Shown: positions 47,434 through 59,795 of the stretch, in pieces
How positions within the stretch are numbered: the stretch's first letter is position 1
Layout: each line of letters begins with the position of its first letter
Assembly (NCBI RefSeq): GCF_001522545.3
Contig: NC_031799.1
Span: 33,013,354-33,077,353 of the forward strand
Source of the DNA: Parus major
Lineage: Eukaryota; Chordata; Aves; Passeriformes; Paridae
Length of the DNA stretch: 64,000 nucleotides
Reading direction: 5' to 3'
Notes under the pieces: generated by a model
Seen by the model: only the letters and a program-made list of their open reading frames with translations
What the model was told of the DNA's origin: nothing
The model's database searches: none
Made by a program: the position numbers and the translations under genes

Positions 47434-50400
47434 ATAAATCTAAAGTAAGAATTACTTTAAACCTGTGAAATATGTCTATCTGTACTACAGCCACAAGTAA
47501 TTATTTAGAAAGTTTTATGCAAAATAGCTTACTACATAGAGAACATAAAAAAATTACAAAATCTTTAATAATGACAAAAAGGTTCAGTCCAAACACCTGT
47601 AATTCATATCCTCAAATGAAAGTAAATAATTTGTTAAGCACGGCTTTAGATTCTTTAAGGCATCATTATCATCTTTGAATTGGAGATCAAACACTGAAAA
47701 AATGTGGTTTAAGATACATTTTTTAAACCAGAGTTTGGGTACAATGCCTGCAAAGTATTTAGGATAAAATCACAAAAGAAAGAGTATTCTTTTATAGTCA
47801 TTCATTTAGAAAAGAAATGAAACTTTAAAGAATGGGTTTTATGATAGCAGGGGGAAAAAAACAAAATAAAAAGGCTAAAGAATACTTCTCAGTTCCAAAC
47901 TTTGATCTACATTTTGATTACCAGTCGATTATAACATCTTCTGGGCCTGCTAAATCCTTTCTTTAGGCTTATCACAGGGTAGCACAGGTGAATAACTGTC
48001 TTAAGTGAAAAGGTAAATGTTCTTTCAAGACTGTTTTTGAAGCATTTGCAATTACAGGCTGCTAACTACTAGCTGCAAGTACAAGTACAAGACTACTAAC
48101 TTTGATGTACTGCATGCTATTCCTTAGAATGATAAAATGAATAAACAGTTCAGACTGTTCCCACATTTCAGTTAACATTTAGGAGTATTTTATTTGCAAA
48201 TAGAAGTCTCTGAGGGAATGGAGCTATCAGAAGGCTGTTAGCCCATCAACCAAGCTTTGAGGGAACAGCTTATAGCAGACCACCTTCACCTTCTGACCCG
48301 GTGGAGGTGCTCCACGATGCCCAAGTCTATGGCTTTGCTCCTTGTTGTCAGTGTTACCTGTCTACATGATTTTTGGTGTGCTGTTTTTACAGCCCCATTG
48401 GCTATGTCAGTCTTGATTTTCATAAAGGCTGAAAATTTAATACATCAACAACAAAAAAAGTATTATCTAAATGAATAAACAATATTGAATAATATTCCTC
48501 TAGGACTGTATGACGCCTTATACCGTGGCTTGTACCCATGTAAAACTGAGGTAATGAAACCCAACCCTTGAGCGGATCAGTACTTTGTATCCTGCCCAGA
48601 AGTGGTGGAAAGCCATAAAAATGCTGTAACTTATTTCTCTGAGCTTACAACTAAATGCTTTGAGCCCACTATTTACAGCAGGACTACCAAAATTATTCAT
48701 AGGTGGTTTATTTATCACATAATTCTGTGCTGCTTTTGTGATAATTTTCTGTGGTGTTTCTAGGTGGGTTTTTCACAGGGTTTTTTAATTGTTTTTGTGG
48801 CTGGGGGTGGTAATTGCCAAGCAATTGTCCATCTTGCATGCTTCCCAGCGTGCACTGACTTCACAAGGCATAATAGATTTAAATCATAACCACTGACACT
48901 AGAAAAATTTGCTTTTGAGTCTGAAACAAGATCTCCTGAATATGTGGGATTTAAAATTCAAGACACACAATTCACATATATTTGTCTCCATGGCTCCTTG
49001 ACTGTTTTACTACCAAAAAAGTGATATCTTGAAAAGGCAAATCAACTGTATATTCCTTTGGGGAAAAAAAAAAACAAACGAAAGCAAAACAAAAACAAAC
49101 TGCGCAGATGTCTCCAATCTTCTCCTCCATTTTCATAAAATATGAGGTGGCTGAGAACAAGTCAAGAGGAACTTAAGATCTGAGTACTCTTTTTCACTGT
49201 ACAGACTTCAATTTCATCCAATTTTTTCGTTACTATCCATAGCAGAAGAGATTCCTTTGCCTTGAAAAGTAGAAAAAAATCAGATGTAAAGCTAGGTGTT
49301 GAAGCCAACTAACAACCCAGTGCAGGTACAAATAAAGGGGAATACTGCCAAGAACTTGAGAACTCTGACATTTGGTTTTACAGGAGTGAGGGCCTAACCC
49401 ATGCAAACTGATCACCACTGTGATCCTTTCATCAGAGAGGAGGGCTCACTGGCTCCCACCCATGACACTGGTCTGTGATAGACACTTTGCATTAGGATGC
49501 TTTGTGTATTTCATTGCTCTTCACAGAGTATTTTCAATAAAGAAAAGTGGATAACCAGTAGATGGGAAGTTTTCCCTATTCATTTTATTCGCTCCATCTT
49601 TTTCACTAAGTACAGCAGGAAAATAAATATACTCACTTTCTCTTCATTTCCTCTTTTTAGTCTTATTCCCTATCCCTAAATTTGCCAAAAATACTTTCCT
49701 GTGTGTTGTTAGTAGTTGAGGAAAACCACCTTATCTAAAGAAAACTGTGTCCTGAAGTCTGATGTTCATAAGACAACAGACTTTCAGTAAGAACTAGTTA
49801 CCACTTGCTTGTCAGATGTTCCTTTTACCTTCCTCTCAAGGATTTTCTGTGGCTCCTGTGAGAAACAAGGCCTTGGACCACAAACACCTTGCCCTGATAA
49901 GGATTTCAGTATCATAAATAGTTAAAATGTGTAGTAGTATAATACTTATGGACTCCTCATGGTCTCACATGGGTACTATTGCCTCCTATTTTCCTCTAAG
50001 CAAGAAAAGGGAGACCCTTTCACCTTACATTATTTTTAGGAGATTGCAGTGAAAATGAGTAACCAAGCAAAACGTAGTGGATTAATGAATATGTGAATAT
50101 ATATTGTATATATATGTTTATTTATTTATATGTTTCTATATACACAAACAAAAAATCCATGGTGCTATCTTGCCTTTAATATTCTCGGGGAGGCAACATT
50201 CAAGTAGTTATTTTTCTTATTTCAGCATTTATTCACCAGAGTGCATTCAGTGCAGGGCTGAATCTAATTAGCATAAATGCAGCTATGTGAAGATCAAAAC
50301 ACATGAAGATGTTTTGAAGATTGAAAAGGCTGGAAAAAAAGGCTTAATTGAATACAACCACAATGTGTCGTTAATTTGAAGAGAAACATAAACAAACTGC

Positions 50401-53400
50401 AGGATTCTAAGTATATAATTCCATTTTAGGAAACCTAAGATGGTGAACATTGATTTTCTCTAAAGGGACTAGCACAGGGATATAAGACACTTGCTGGCAT
50501 AGAATTACTTGCATTATTCAAACAACCTATAGGTAGATTACTGTATTTTGTGCTATTAACTTCAAATATGCTGATTATCCATATCTATTTTACAGTATTA
50601 ATACAGTTTTCATAAAAAGAAAAAGAACACTAGGGTATAAAAATAAAAAAGAAGTAATCAGCTGAGATAACTTCCTCTTGTGCTCTGCATATTTATTCAT
50701 CACTTGCTTAAAATGAAATTTCACTCAACCAACCATCCACTTAGTTTTCTACTGCAATTATATTTTATTGCTCTTAGAAAGAGTGGGGGTTTAATTATCA
50801 GCCATTAGTAAATATCTATATCCTCACCAAAGTCATTGGCAGAGCAGGAGAGACTTTTCTTCCACTGTGAAGCTACTGCATCTCATGTAGTTTAAAACCT
50901 GGTGTCTGTATCTTTTTGCTGTTTACTGCAACACAGTATTGTCAGTTTCCTGTAGGCGAGAACTTTCGTTAAACAGTGATTTTACAAAGCAGTTATGTTG
51001 AAAATAAAAGCCTTATGTCCACAGCCCGCTGCTGCTGAAGGAACATTGCAAATGCCAAGCTGACCTAGAGAGCCACACATCCTGCTCCACCTCACTCTGC
51101 TCCTTGTCAGACTCCATCATGGTCTTTGAACCAGGAGCAAGACATAATAGTAAAGACGAGAAACAAAAAGGAAAAGGGAAAATAAAGGAATCAAAACTGG
51201 GATACAAAGGATGCTAGAAAAAGGACCATTTTTTTCAAAAGCCAGTACGTGATTAATGCTTCAAAGAAATTTTAGTGAAAGACAAAAATCCTGAAACTAT
51301 TCAATGTTCCAAATCAGTTACAGACTCATGTTTTCACATGTATCTGTATAAACAGTATACACATTTAGTCATGAGCTCTCACAAAGACATTTGAATACAG
51401 TTTAATTGTCCCTTTTTTTCTCCTTTTTATTTCTTTTTAACTACTGAAATCTTCGTCTTTAATTGCATGCCAAAGTCTGAGAGTGTTTAGTTGCACTTGA
51501 AAACATTGACCAAATAAGCAAACCAATTAGATTAATTGGCACCAGAGGTACTGTGCGCTTTTGGATAATACACAGATGGAAAAAAAAACAACCCCTCAAC
51601 ATTTACTAGTTTTAAAACTCTGATTGCAAAGCTTTGTTTGTTTTAAGGATTATGTCTATGTATCCTGCTACTATTGATTTTCACAGAAGAGGAATGGGAT
51701 GTACACATCCTGTCACACTGTGAATAGACAAAATATCTTCCAGACTGACATACAGACTCAAAATACAGACTCAAAAAGTATTTATTACTTCCCATTTTCG
51801 GTCACAAAACAATTCAGGAAACATACTGTGCAGGCCTCTGAAGAAGAAAGGGCAGAGGATAGGGTCACAAAATAACTCCTCAAATAATTAGCAAATTATT
51901 TCTATTTCAGCAGTGCCACAAGTGGATAGATGCTTAGGCTTACACACATATTCTAACTTTTCTGCTCTACTTTTGAAAAAGTTCTTTAGTTTTTCAATTT
52001 TTTTTCTTAATATCAGAATATATCTTTGTATCAGCAGGAATTCTTTTCTGGGACTGGCATCGTATAATCTTTGAAGTTACCCAACACTATAGAGCACCAC
52101 ATACCTTTTAAATTCCTATATTGCTCTTTAGGAGTTCGGACTCTGCATATTATGTCACAGTAGGTTGATGCAAATTCTCTAAAGACTTGCATGCTGCAAT
52201 AAGTAACTGGGTGTCGTGGGTTAAAACAGTTAAAACAAACAACAGCTATTGCAGAGTTGGTGGCATATCTGAGAACTTATACTGCTCTTCAGAGCACACC
52301 TAATACCTCTAAACTCTATTTAATTGAGAAGCAATGAAAGAAAGAGCTGAGTGACTGTAAATATAATTTTTGTTATTTAAATTTATTAATAAAAAGAGCT
52401 TCAGAAGTCCACTGTGAGATAAAAGAATACTCGTGTATTACCATACTAAAACTGGAACTGAAAACCCAGGAGCCTGATGACAGTTAGAGGGAGAAGAAGC
52501 AGCATTAAGTCCCCAGAATCATTCCTACACAGTGCTGAGTCTCCATCTAAACTCTCAGCAAGCTGGGAATATACTGTCAGCTCAGCAGAGCTGGTAACCT
52601 GGGGCAAAGCAGTTAACAAGGATGGAGCATTTGCAGTCCTAGGGTTTCAAAATCCTTAAAAAAATGTAACCTAAGTTGACTACATAAATGATCCACGACT
52701 CCAGTTCCATATGGTACCATAAGGGAAGAGTCAAAAAATCCACAAACCTGCCCATGACAGTTATTTTTAGCTGTAGCACAGACTTGAGCACCATGCTTGT
52801 AACTGGAAGATGAGATCATTGAGCAGGGACCCTGCACTTTCAAAATCCAGCCAGACCTCTCACTTCGATGTGAGGCATGAGAACAGTCTACGACCCATGC
52901 ACAAAGAAAGGGGATTATTTTGATCACATGTGAGATATGCCTTCCCAGATGGGTAACAAGAGAAGATGTCAGGAAAGATGAAGTGATTTTCTCCATAAGA
53001 TGGCTAGCTATCCTCAGCTTTCAATCTCAGTCATGAAAACATTTACCTTGCAGACTTTATCTGTGAATGCACTTCTACGTTCACACTTCTAGCCCAAGGT
53101 CTGTGATGGTATGGCACTGTCTGGAATCAGACCTGGGCTGTCTAGCCAACGAACAATGGGCTAATAGAGACTCATTGAAAGAGTATTTGATTCTGTTTCA
53201 ATCATTTGATCTATTTGTTTTCAAAAGCACAGCACACTGATTGAGTAGGTTGGTGTTGCTAACTCTCCCTGCTACAATAGTCCTTTTGAAATTGGTGCAT
53301 TGCTTACAACAAACTCAGTGCAATTGCTCCTGGGCATCTCAATTCTTCTTATTTTGTTTTGGTTTTGTATATATATATTATTTAGATGGTGAATTTCTCC

Positions 53401-56096
53401 ATGATGTTTGGGCACAGATGAAGTGCTGTGCCTACTCACAGTGCTGTGTAAGCAATAATTCCATCTCCAAAGTATTGTAAAAGTGACTCATAGTCAGTGA
53501 CAATAAGTGATTTAATACTGTTTCAGTTAAGGCTGTAGGGTATATAGTAAATCTTTTGCCTGCAAAACCCGTTTCAGCTACTGTGGCTCTCTGCAGATCT
53601 GTAAGAACTTACATTTAGATACCTAAATTTGGAGACAGAAAATTCACTTGAGAGTTTCAGATGCTTTAGAGACCATATTATTAACAATTAGTTTAACCAT
53701 TAATACACATTAGATTTTTATTAAAATATTTGCTTATATGCAATGAACTTTTAATGCTGTCAGCAATAAGAAGAAAATAAACCCCCGAAACTTCAAATGT
53801 TCACTATAAAAGGATAGTGGTTGGGCTTTGTGTGTGAAAATTTATAAAAAAGCCAATGACCCCAAATCTTTAGGCAGAACCAGCAGACAAAACACGAAAT
53901 ATTTTCAGGTGCATTATCTTTCAGACTAATTTTGCAAATTTCAAATGCAAGCTGTACAGAAAGTATAGCAAATGGAATGAGTTCTCTGTATACTCCCCCT
54001 GTGACACAGAAAGAATAAATATTGACATATTCTGGCTGGATTCTTTACTCCTGATTTTAAAGGCTTACCAAACCTCTCTGGGGACTGTTTTGGAGTTATA
54101 TATCAAAAATATAGAGACTTAACTGCTGCATCTTCATGTCTTGAGGTCAGAACTCGTGATTCCGTATTGTTACAAGCTCAGGCAGCTTACATCCTATAGG
54201 AGGCACATGGGTGTTTTTCCATAGCCCTGATACTGTGGTACATGATTTGGGCAACTGATGTCTGTGACAATGACACATAAATGAAATACTTATGTATCTG
54301 GAGAACAAAATGGGGTAAAAGCCTCATTGACTGGGGGACCCTTTTGAAGAGTAGCGTTAATGTCACTTGTATACCGTGGAAATTTTACCATGTTGTTTTG
54401 GCAAAAATTATCAAATGGTTGTCATTTCTGTTCACTCCAAAAAATGACAGAACTGTAAGGTATAAAATCCAGACTGCTTTTCTTTCATCTCAGAAAAGGG
54501 TGCAAGCTCTGATTTTCAAATGCTTTCAATGCTTTTAAAGCCAATACCCAATACAAGGTATGTTAAACCGGTTAAAAAGAAACTGCTTCTCTATCATGTT
54601 TCAGTATTTGGAGTTGGAATACAAGGCAGAACAGTCTGAGTGCTATTTTTTGTTTCTGCTGCTTTGATAAGGTAAAGAGGAAAAGAAAAAAAAAAAAAAA
54701 CCAAACTACCACAGATAAACTGGAGGATTACCAATAGACATTAAGTAGGACATAATGAATCGGTAGCTCTGCTGAGAGTTTGACAAAGGTGCCATTGTTC
54801 TGCCACACAACGGGGGTGAAAGGTTAATCAGAGGCAAGAGCATACTAAAATTTGGGGACAGGAAAAGATATTAAGCCTTCTGAAAAATATCAAAAGCTCA
54901 CTTTTGAACTTTTTCACCCTGCTTCTTTGGCATCTTCATGTCCCCTGGAACAAATCAAGATATCCTGATCTCATTAAATGACTATTTAACTGACTTTTCT
55001 CAGAAATGTGTTCCATACAGCCTTCATTCTCCAAGTAAGGAAAAACTGTCATTTTTCTATACTGACTCAATTTCCTAGGGTACAGGCTGCTCTTGTGTTT
55101 CAGCTTTTGAACAACAGAAAAAGTTTTGGTAGTTTCACATTTAGAGCCACAGAACTGGGATTTTAAAAGATTCCATACAACTATGTCTGATGTTCCTGAC
55201 TTAAGAAATTCTCTCTGAAGATTAACCCCACAAAACCTCTTGTGTTGGTTTACACTGCTCTTACTCCTTCCCTCTGGTAAATTAACATACCTTCAGCCAC
55301 ATCAGCCTTTGATTTTTTTTTTTTTCCTAAGTAAATTCTAACACTATTGTTAATGTCTTATGCTCTATCATCTCAAGTTGCATATATGTCAACACCTACA
55401 TTCCTACCTCTCTCCAGCCCAGCCTCCAACCCCTAAGGTTCCTCATGGTATTCCCATTGAAAGCAATTAGCTGCACCAAAGCTCATTCCCTCCTTCCTGT
55501 TGCAGACACAGTAACTCTCCTCTCGGCCTCCTTGCCTGCAGGCAGGACAGTTGGGAAGGTAAGTGTTCTCTGTTCTTGTCACAGGTCTTTGGCAAGAGCA
55601 CTCCACGTGCCTCCTTTCCCTCCAGGAGACAAAGCCAGTAAATTCAAGAGGGCATAATTAATCAACTTTCAGCTTTGGTGCTTTAACTGTTCCTACTTTC
55701 AAAGCAAGAGACTTCCACCACTTTCTATTGTACATACCTGTACACTGCACCAGCACTGTAAAGGGGTACCTAATAGTCTATTCTGTTCTCTCTCATCAGC
55801 CTCATATTTGAACAGCTTGAGATAAATGTTCCACCATTTCTTGCTCCCTTTTCTTTCTTCTCCTTCCAATTTAGGCGAAATCAGACATTAAGAATTCCTT
55901 AATTTAGAACACATTTCAGTTGAGTTTTCAGTCTCAAACAGTTCTGTTGGTCTGTTTTGAGATACAGTGACATACATTTGATATATGATTTATATTTGTT
56001 CTGGCATCCACTGAAGTTTAGAGAACAATTTTGTACAAATCTTTTCAGACATCCTTCTGGACCACAATGACCTTCTCCTTCTGAAGACCAGCTATA
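47434..56096. other. No gene seen; longest repeat-free stretch
   Basis: 8.7 kb in which I recognise no CR1, LTR, RNA gene or exon. The longest frame is 127 codons on the minus strand, 52613-52996, without known motifs. Several AT-rich blocks contain homeodomain-type words, the clearest at 51523-51539. A short LTR-like start (TGTCGTGGGTTAAAAC) near 52213 is not supported by what follows. Confidence 0.5.
51523..51539. promoter_or_regulatory. Palindromic homeodomain-type site (candidate)
   Basis: CCAATTAGATTAATTGG is an imperfect palindrome made of two ATTA/TAAT cores. Paired-class homeodomain dimers bind TAAT pairs of this kind. It is a sequence match only. Such words arise by chance in AT-rich DNA. 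Confidence 0.25.
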
Positions 56097-56365
56097 GGAC
56101 ACATGGAAATAGACTTGAAGCTGCATCAGAGGAAGTCAGATTGAACAACAGGAAACAGTTCTTCACACAAACACTGACGCTGGTTGGGCACTGGCAAACT
56201 AGTTTCCTGTGGAAGTGGTCACATCACCAGCCTGACAGAGTTCAAGGAACATCTAGACAATAAGTTAATCATACTGTTTCAGATTAGGTGGCCCTGTGAG
56301 GAGCAGGGAGTTATGCTTGATGGTCTTTAGAGGTTTTTTCCGACTCAAGATATTCTGTGATTCCT
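56097..56365 (+). mobile_element. CR1 LINE 3' end
   Basis: The plus strand shows GGACACATGGAAATAGACTTGAAGC, GGAAGTCAGATTGAACAACAGG and AACAGTTCTTCACACAAACACTG. GGCAAACTAGTTTCCTGTGGAAG, TCCGACTCAAGATATTCTGTGATTC and the CR1 tail follow. The order and spacing match the end of ORF2 plus the 3' UTR. It is 5'-truncated and diverged. Confidence 0.85.
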
Positions 56366-57789
56366 GACAAAATACCCTGGTAGGAGGAACAAATGTGACA
56401 TTGGAAAAAAAAAAAGGGGGAGAGAGAGCATATCCTTACTCTGTACTTCCTGCATCTGAATTAAGCAGAAAATAACATTAAATTAGAAATTAAGCTGCAG
56501 TTAAAAGCAAGAGAAAACCATGCCCTGCAGGTACTGAAGGAAAAGGAAGGTATGCTTCAGTTTGGTATGAAAGTAACCGAAAGTTTAGTTTAAATAGCAC
56601 AAACTGGACACTCAGAATGAAGGGAAGATTTTAGGGACAGGGAACCAGGGACAATTTTCTGGTATGTAGCATTCTGCAATTAAAACCAAATGTCATTCAG
56701 ACATGAGTTGTAGTTCAGCAACACGGACACAGGAGCAACCACAGAGAGAAATTCAGCTTATATTATGGAGCTGATTAACATAAATGGTTGCTAATGACAT
56801 GTTGGACATGAAAACTCATTCACCAGATCTCCTGGAGCCAAACAGATACTTCTGTTGGGTTTTATCAGTCCTACATATCATATCATCAGCCTGGATTTCT
56901 TCAAATCCTTCTATAGCTTGACTCCCATTTTATATTTCACCTTTTATGGTAAAAGAAGTCCTAAAGCAAAGGCTCTCTCTGTTGAGAGAACTTCCTAGCA
57001 TAAGTAAATAAATAAATAAATAAATAAATGGGTTTTTGTGCCTTAAGTCCTTGATCTTTTGGGGGAAGTTCAGAGAAGACAACAGTCCTTTTAATCTTTC
57101 ATGTTATACAGAATTCATTGCTAAACAAACCTTACATTTGATTTATCAGTTTGAGTCTGTATATCAGTATGTACCTTGGTGTTGTTTAATTTAAAAAAGG
57201 ATATGTGTTGCCTAGTTTTCTGGCATCTGTCTTGAGAGAGAATGGGAGGAAAAACCTCCACTAAAACTCAATTCATTATTTCTCTGTGTATATGCCCCCA
57301 GATAAATCTCCAGCTCTCCTCCAGACCCTTTGTGCTGCTCTGACAATAGGAAGAGACAGAAGATCCTTGTAACTGGTTACCTAGCACCCCCATTCATGAG
57401 AAGAAATGTTCCAGACTGGATGACAGATACTTTTCCTACTCTAAACTGCACAGTAGCCATGGGTCAGACTACATATTATTATCAGAGCTTTATGATGTGA
57501 TAACTGTCCCACTCATAATTATCCAGATTTTATGTAGGGGCCATGGATAAGGTTGTGGGATGCTCAGTGTCTTTTTCTCCTTAGACTTCATTACCAAGCT
57601 TTCATGTCTAGGGACAGGGTTCAAGAGAGAAAGGAGGTAGTGGGTGTCAGTGAGGAGATCTAACATCTCTGGAGCGATCCTGTCCCCCATACGTGCACAG
57701 GACCTGAAAGGCCACATCAACACGTGCTAGGACAGCCAGCTGACACCCTGGCACAGCTACACATTAACAGCTTGACAGGTCATGACTAC
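56366..57789. other. No gene seen; short A-rich microsatellite
   Basis: AT-rich sequence with a (TAAA)n run at 57004-57029. The remaining frames are 77 codons or fewer and unrecognised. Confidence 0.5.
57004..57029. repeat. (TAAA)6 microsatellite
   Basis: About six perfect TAAA units followed by TGGG. A short simple repeat. Confidence 0.95.
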
Positions 57790-58111
57790 AGAAAGGCAAA
57801 TGGAGTACCTATGCCTTACAAACAGAAAAGAAGGGTGATCTGATCAACTACAAGCCAGTTATCATCTCAGTTTCTGGGAAATTCATGCAGTCAATGCCCT
57901 TGGAAATTTCTTCCAGGCACATGATGGTGGTGGTTGTGGTAAGCAACATCAGGCACTTAGCAGAGTAAAAGTGAGAGCAGTGATATCATTTACCAAAACC
58001 TTAGTAACCAGCTGATTCTGCCATGGTATTTCCATATTTGGGTTCAGGCACTGAGGTCTGAGTGGGGAGACAACTACATGAGTAAAAAAACTGGTTATGT
58101 ATAAAGGCTGG
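57790..58111 (+). mobile_element. CR1 LINE, upstream half of an interrupted copy
   Basis: Plus-strand landmarks of CR1 reverse transcriptase are NYKPVIISVSGKFM near 57846-57890 (consensus NYRPVSLTSVPGKIM), a DIIY-like stretch near 57980 (consensus DVIYLD), and VKKLV/AAAAACTGG near 58085 (consensus W-KNWLDG). The spacing from the second to the third landmark fits the consensus. Between the first and second about 75 bases are missing. It stops at 58111, where the inverted-repeat element begins. The matching downstream CR1 part resumes after 59795. Confidence 0.7.
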
Positions 58112-58519
58112 TATAGTGGGTCTAGTGCTGGCCAAATTGCAGGGAACCCACTAGAATTATTTACTCATTTTCTGCTGTGAGATAAGGGTTGGGAGGAGGC
58201 CAAAGTAGGCTCATACTTTAAAAGGTATAAAGAAAACTTGATCAACAGAATTAAAATAAATATAATAAGAATATCAGAATAAACTTTTAGAACACCCCTA
58301 CTCTCTCCACACACACCTTTTTTTTTTTTCTTACTAACAATGTAAAGAGACAAAACCTGTGACTTCCAGTCAGTTTGCTACCTCTAGAATAGTCTTTCTT
58401 TAGTCTGCTTAGGGAGAGGAGTCTCTCTTGCCATGCTATGGAGACTTCTCTAAAAGAAACAGCTCTCTTGTGGCTTTAATGTTATAAAAAATTAGCTGCC
58501 CAGGAAAGGAAAAATCTGT
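58112..58519 (+). repeat. Left arm of the long inverted repeat
   Basis: It contains GATAAGGGTTGGGAGGAGGCC, an A/T-rich AATAAATATAATAAGAATATC stretch, a T12 run near 58318 and CTTGCCATGCTATGGAGAC. Each is matched in reverse complement in the right arm. A 62-codon minus-strand frame here has a near-identical twin on the plus strand of the right arm. This reflects the duplication and not a protein family. Confidence 0.95.
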
Positions 58520-59273
58520 TCATGGTGTGAAAATCTTTTTTATGCTTTGCAGCTTTCTCACAGTTGCTTTCATGGGCAATGACAGCTTATTGTGGTGCTA
58601 TTTTAAGGATGAGCTGTTCTACCATAAAATAAAAGTACTCCTCATCCATCTCTGGTAACAGAGGTTATCTACTACTATCGCTAGGGGAAGGTTTCTCATC
58701 TCTCGCCTCTCATTCTGTTCAAGTTTCTCATTGGATCACAGCAACATCTACTTGCTTCAACACCAGCGCCTCAGCTCACAGTTGTGTTAGAATGCTGCAT
58801 CACCCCAATGCACTTCCATGAGTTTCAGGGAAAAACCAGTCTGATATATCAAATATATCCTCATCATAGCCTTACACAACAGATTTTCAGCCTAAGACTA
58901 AGGCATATCCTCAGTCCCCTCCCACCTAGAATTTGACTCTTCTTCACTGACCTCAGAGTCTCATGCTGTTGTGTCTTTGTGTTTTTTCACCTTTTCCTTT
59001 TTCTCATTTGGGAGAGAATTGCTGTTTGTAGGTCTATTTGGTCTCAAGCTTTATCGATTGAAACAGTTTTTATAGAGCTCTACAGCATTAAAAGGTTGGT
59101 TTCATCCAGGCCCTGCAATCGAGGAATCGCTGTGTCTCTCACTGCATGGTCCCCGCTGGCACTGTGCAAGCTGCACTGGCTGCCGGCACTACCCCGCATT
59201 TTTCCTTTATGCAGGGCACCAGGAAAAAAAGAAAGAAGAACTGCTGCCACCGCTTTCGTCCTTTAGTGTGCAG

Positions 59274-59292
59274 CTTTTAGCTTAGCTAAAAG
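59274..59292. repeat. Short palindrome in the element centre
   Basis: CTTTTAGCTTAGCTAAAAG is a palindrome with one mismatch, 90 bases inside the right arm. It is minor in itself but adds to the dyad symmetry of this element. Confidence 0.8.
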
Positions 59293-59379
59293 TGGCTAAG
59301 CAAACAAAGCCCATTGCGAGTCATGCCAAGGTAGCCCTGGCCTGGTGGCGCTGTCTTGGCTGCTCTGGTTTTGGCTGCA

Positions 59380-59795
59380 CAGATTTTTCCTTTCCTGGGC
59401 GGCTGATTTGCTATAACATTCACTATAACATTAAAGCCACAAGAGAGCTGTTTCTTTTAGAGAAGTCTCCATAGCATGGCAAGAGAGACTCCTCTCCCTA
59501 AGCAGACTAAAGAAAGACTATTCTAGAGGTAGCAAACTGACTGGAAGTCACAGGTTTTGTCTCTTTACATTGTTAGTAAGAAAAAAAAAGGTGTGTGTGG
59601 GGGGAGTAGGGGTGTTCTAAAAGTTTATTCTGATATTCTTATTATATTTATTTTAATTCTGTTGATCAAGTTTTCTTTATACCTTTTAAAGTTTGAGCCT
59701 GCTTTGGCCTCCTCCCAACCCTTATCTCACAGCAGAAAATGAGTAAATAATTCTAGTGGGTTCCCTGCAATTTGGCCAGCACTACACCCACTACA
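59380..59795 (-). repeat. Right arm of the long inverted repeat
   Basis: Reverse-complement partner of 58112-58519. It carries an extra ATTCACTATAAC-type 12-mer next to a second ATAACATT. This looks like a short tandem duplication gained here or lost from the left arm. It also shows GTGGGGGGAGT where the left arm has GTGGAGAGAGT. Confidence 0.95.

Larger units (their letters stand above)
58112..59795. mobile_element. Inverted-repeat element: two ~410-bp arms around an ~860-bp centre
   Basis: The left arm (58112-58519) reads as the reverse complement of the right arm (59380-59795). By eye there are about nine substitutions, a one-base difference in a T/A run and one 12-base insertion in the right arm near 59418. 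That is about 98% identity. The outer ends are TATAGTGGGT on the left and ACCCACTACA on the right, so an ancestral TGTAGTGG...CCACTACA pair with TG...CA ends is possible. The inner limits are CAGATTTTTCC and its complement. The centre (58520-59379) is not repeated. The element lies inside a CR1 reading frame. No direct target duplication is clear. Candidates are an inverted duplication of an ERV LTR, a foldback DNA transposon, or a secondary palindromic duplication. I cannot name the family. Confidence 0.85.

Noticed and set aside
52213..52700. Possible LTR start (TGTCGTGGGTTAAAAC)
   Set aside because: The following 450 bases show neither TATA/poly(A) architecture nor any LTR family wording that I recognise, and no matching end was found.
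52613..52996. 127-codon minus-strand frame
   Set aside because: No recognisable motif; within chance length for a 64-kb six-frame scan.
58165..59742. Two nearly identical ~61-codon frames on opposite strands, suggesting a small protein family
   Set aside because: They are the same sequence in the two arms of the inverted repeat. The similarity is explained by DNA duplication, and the frame includes a simple A/T run.
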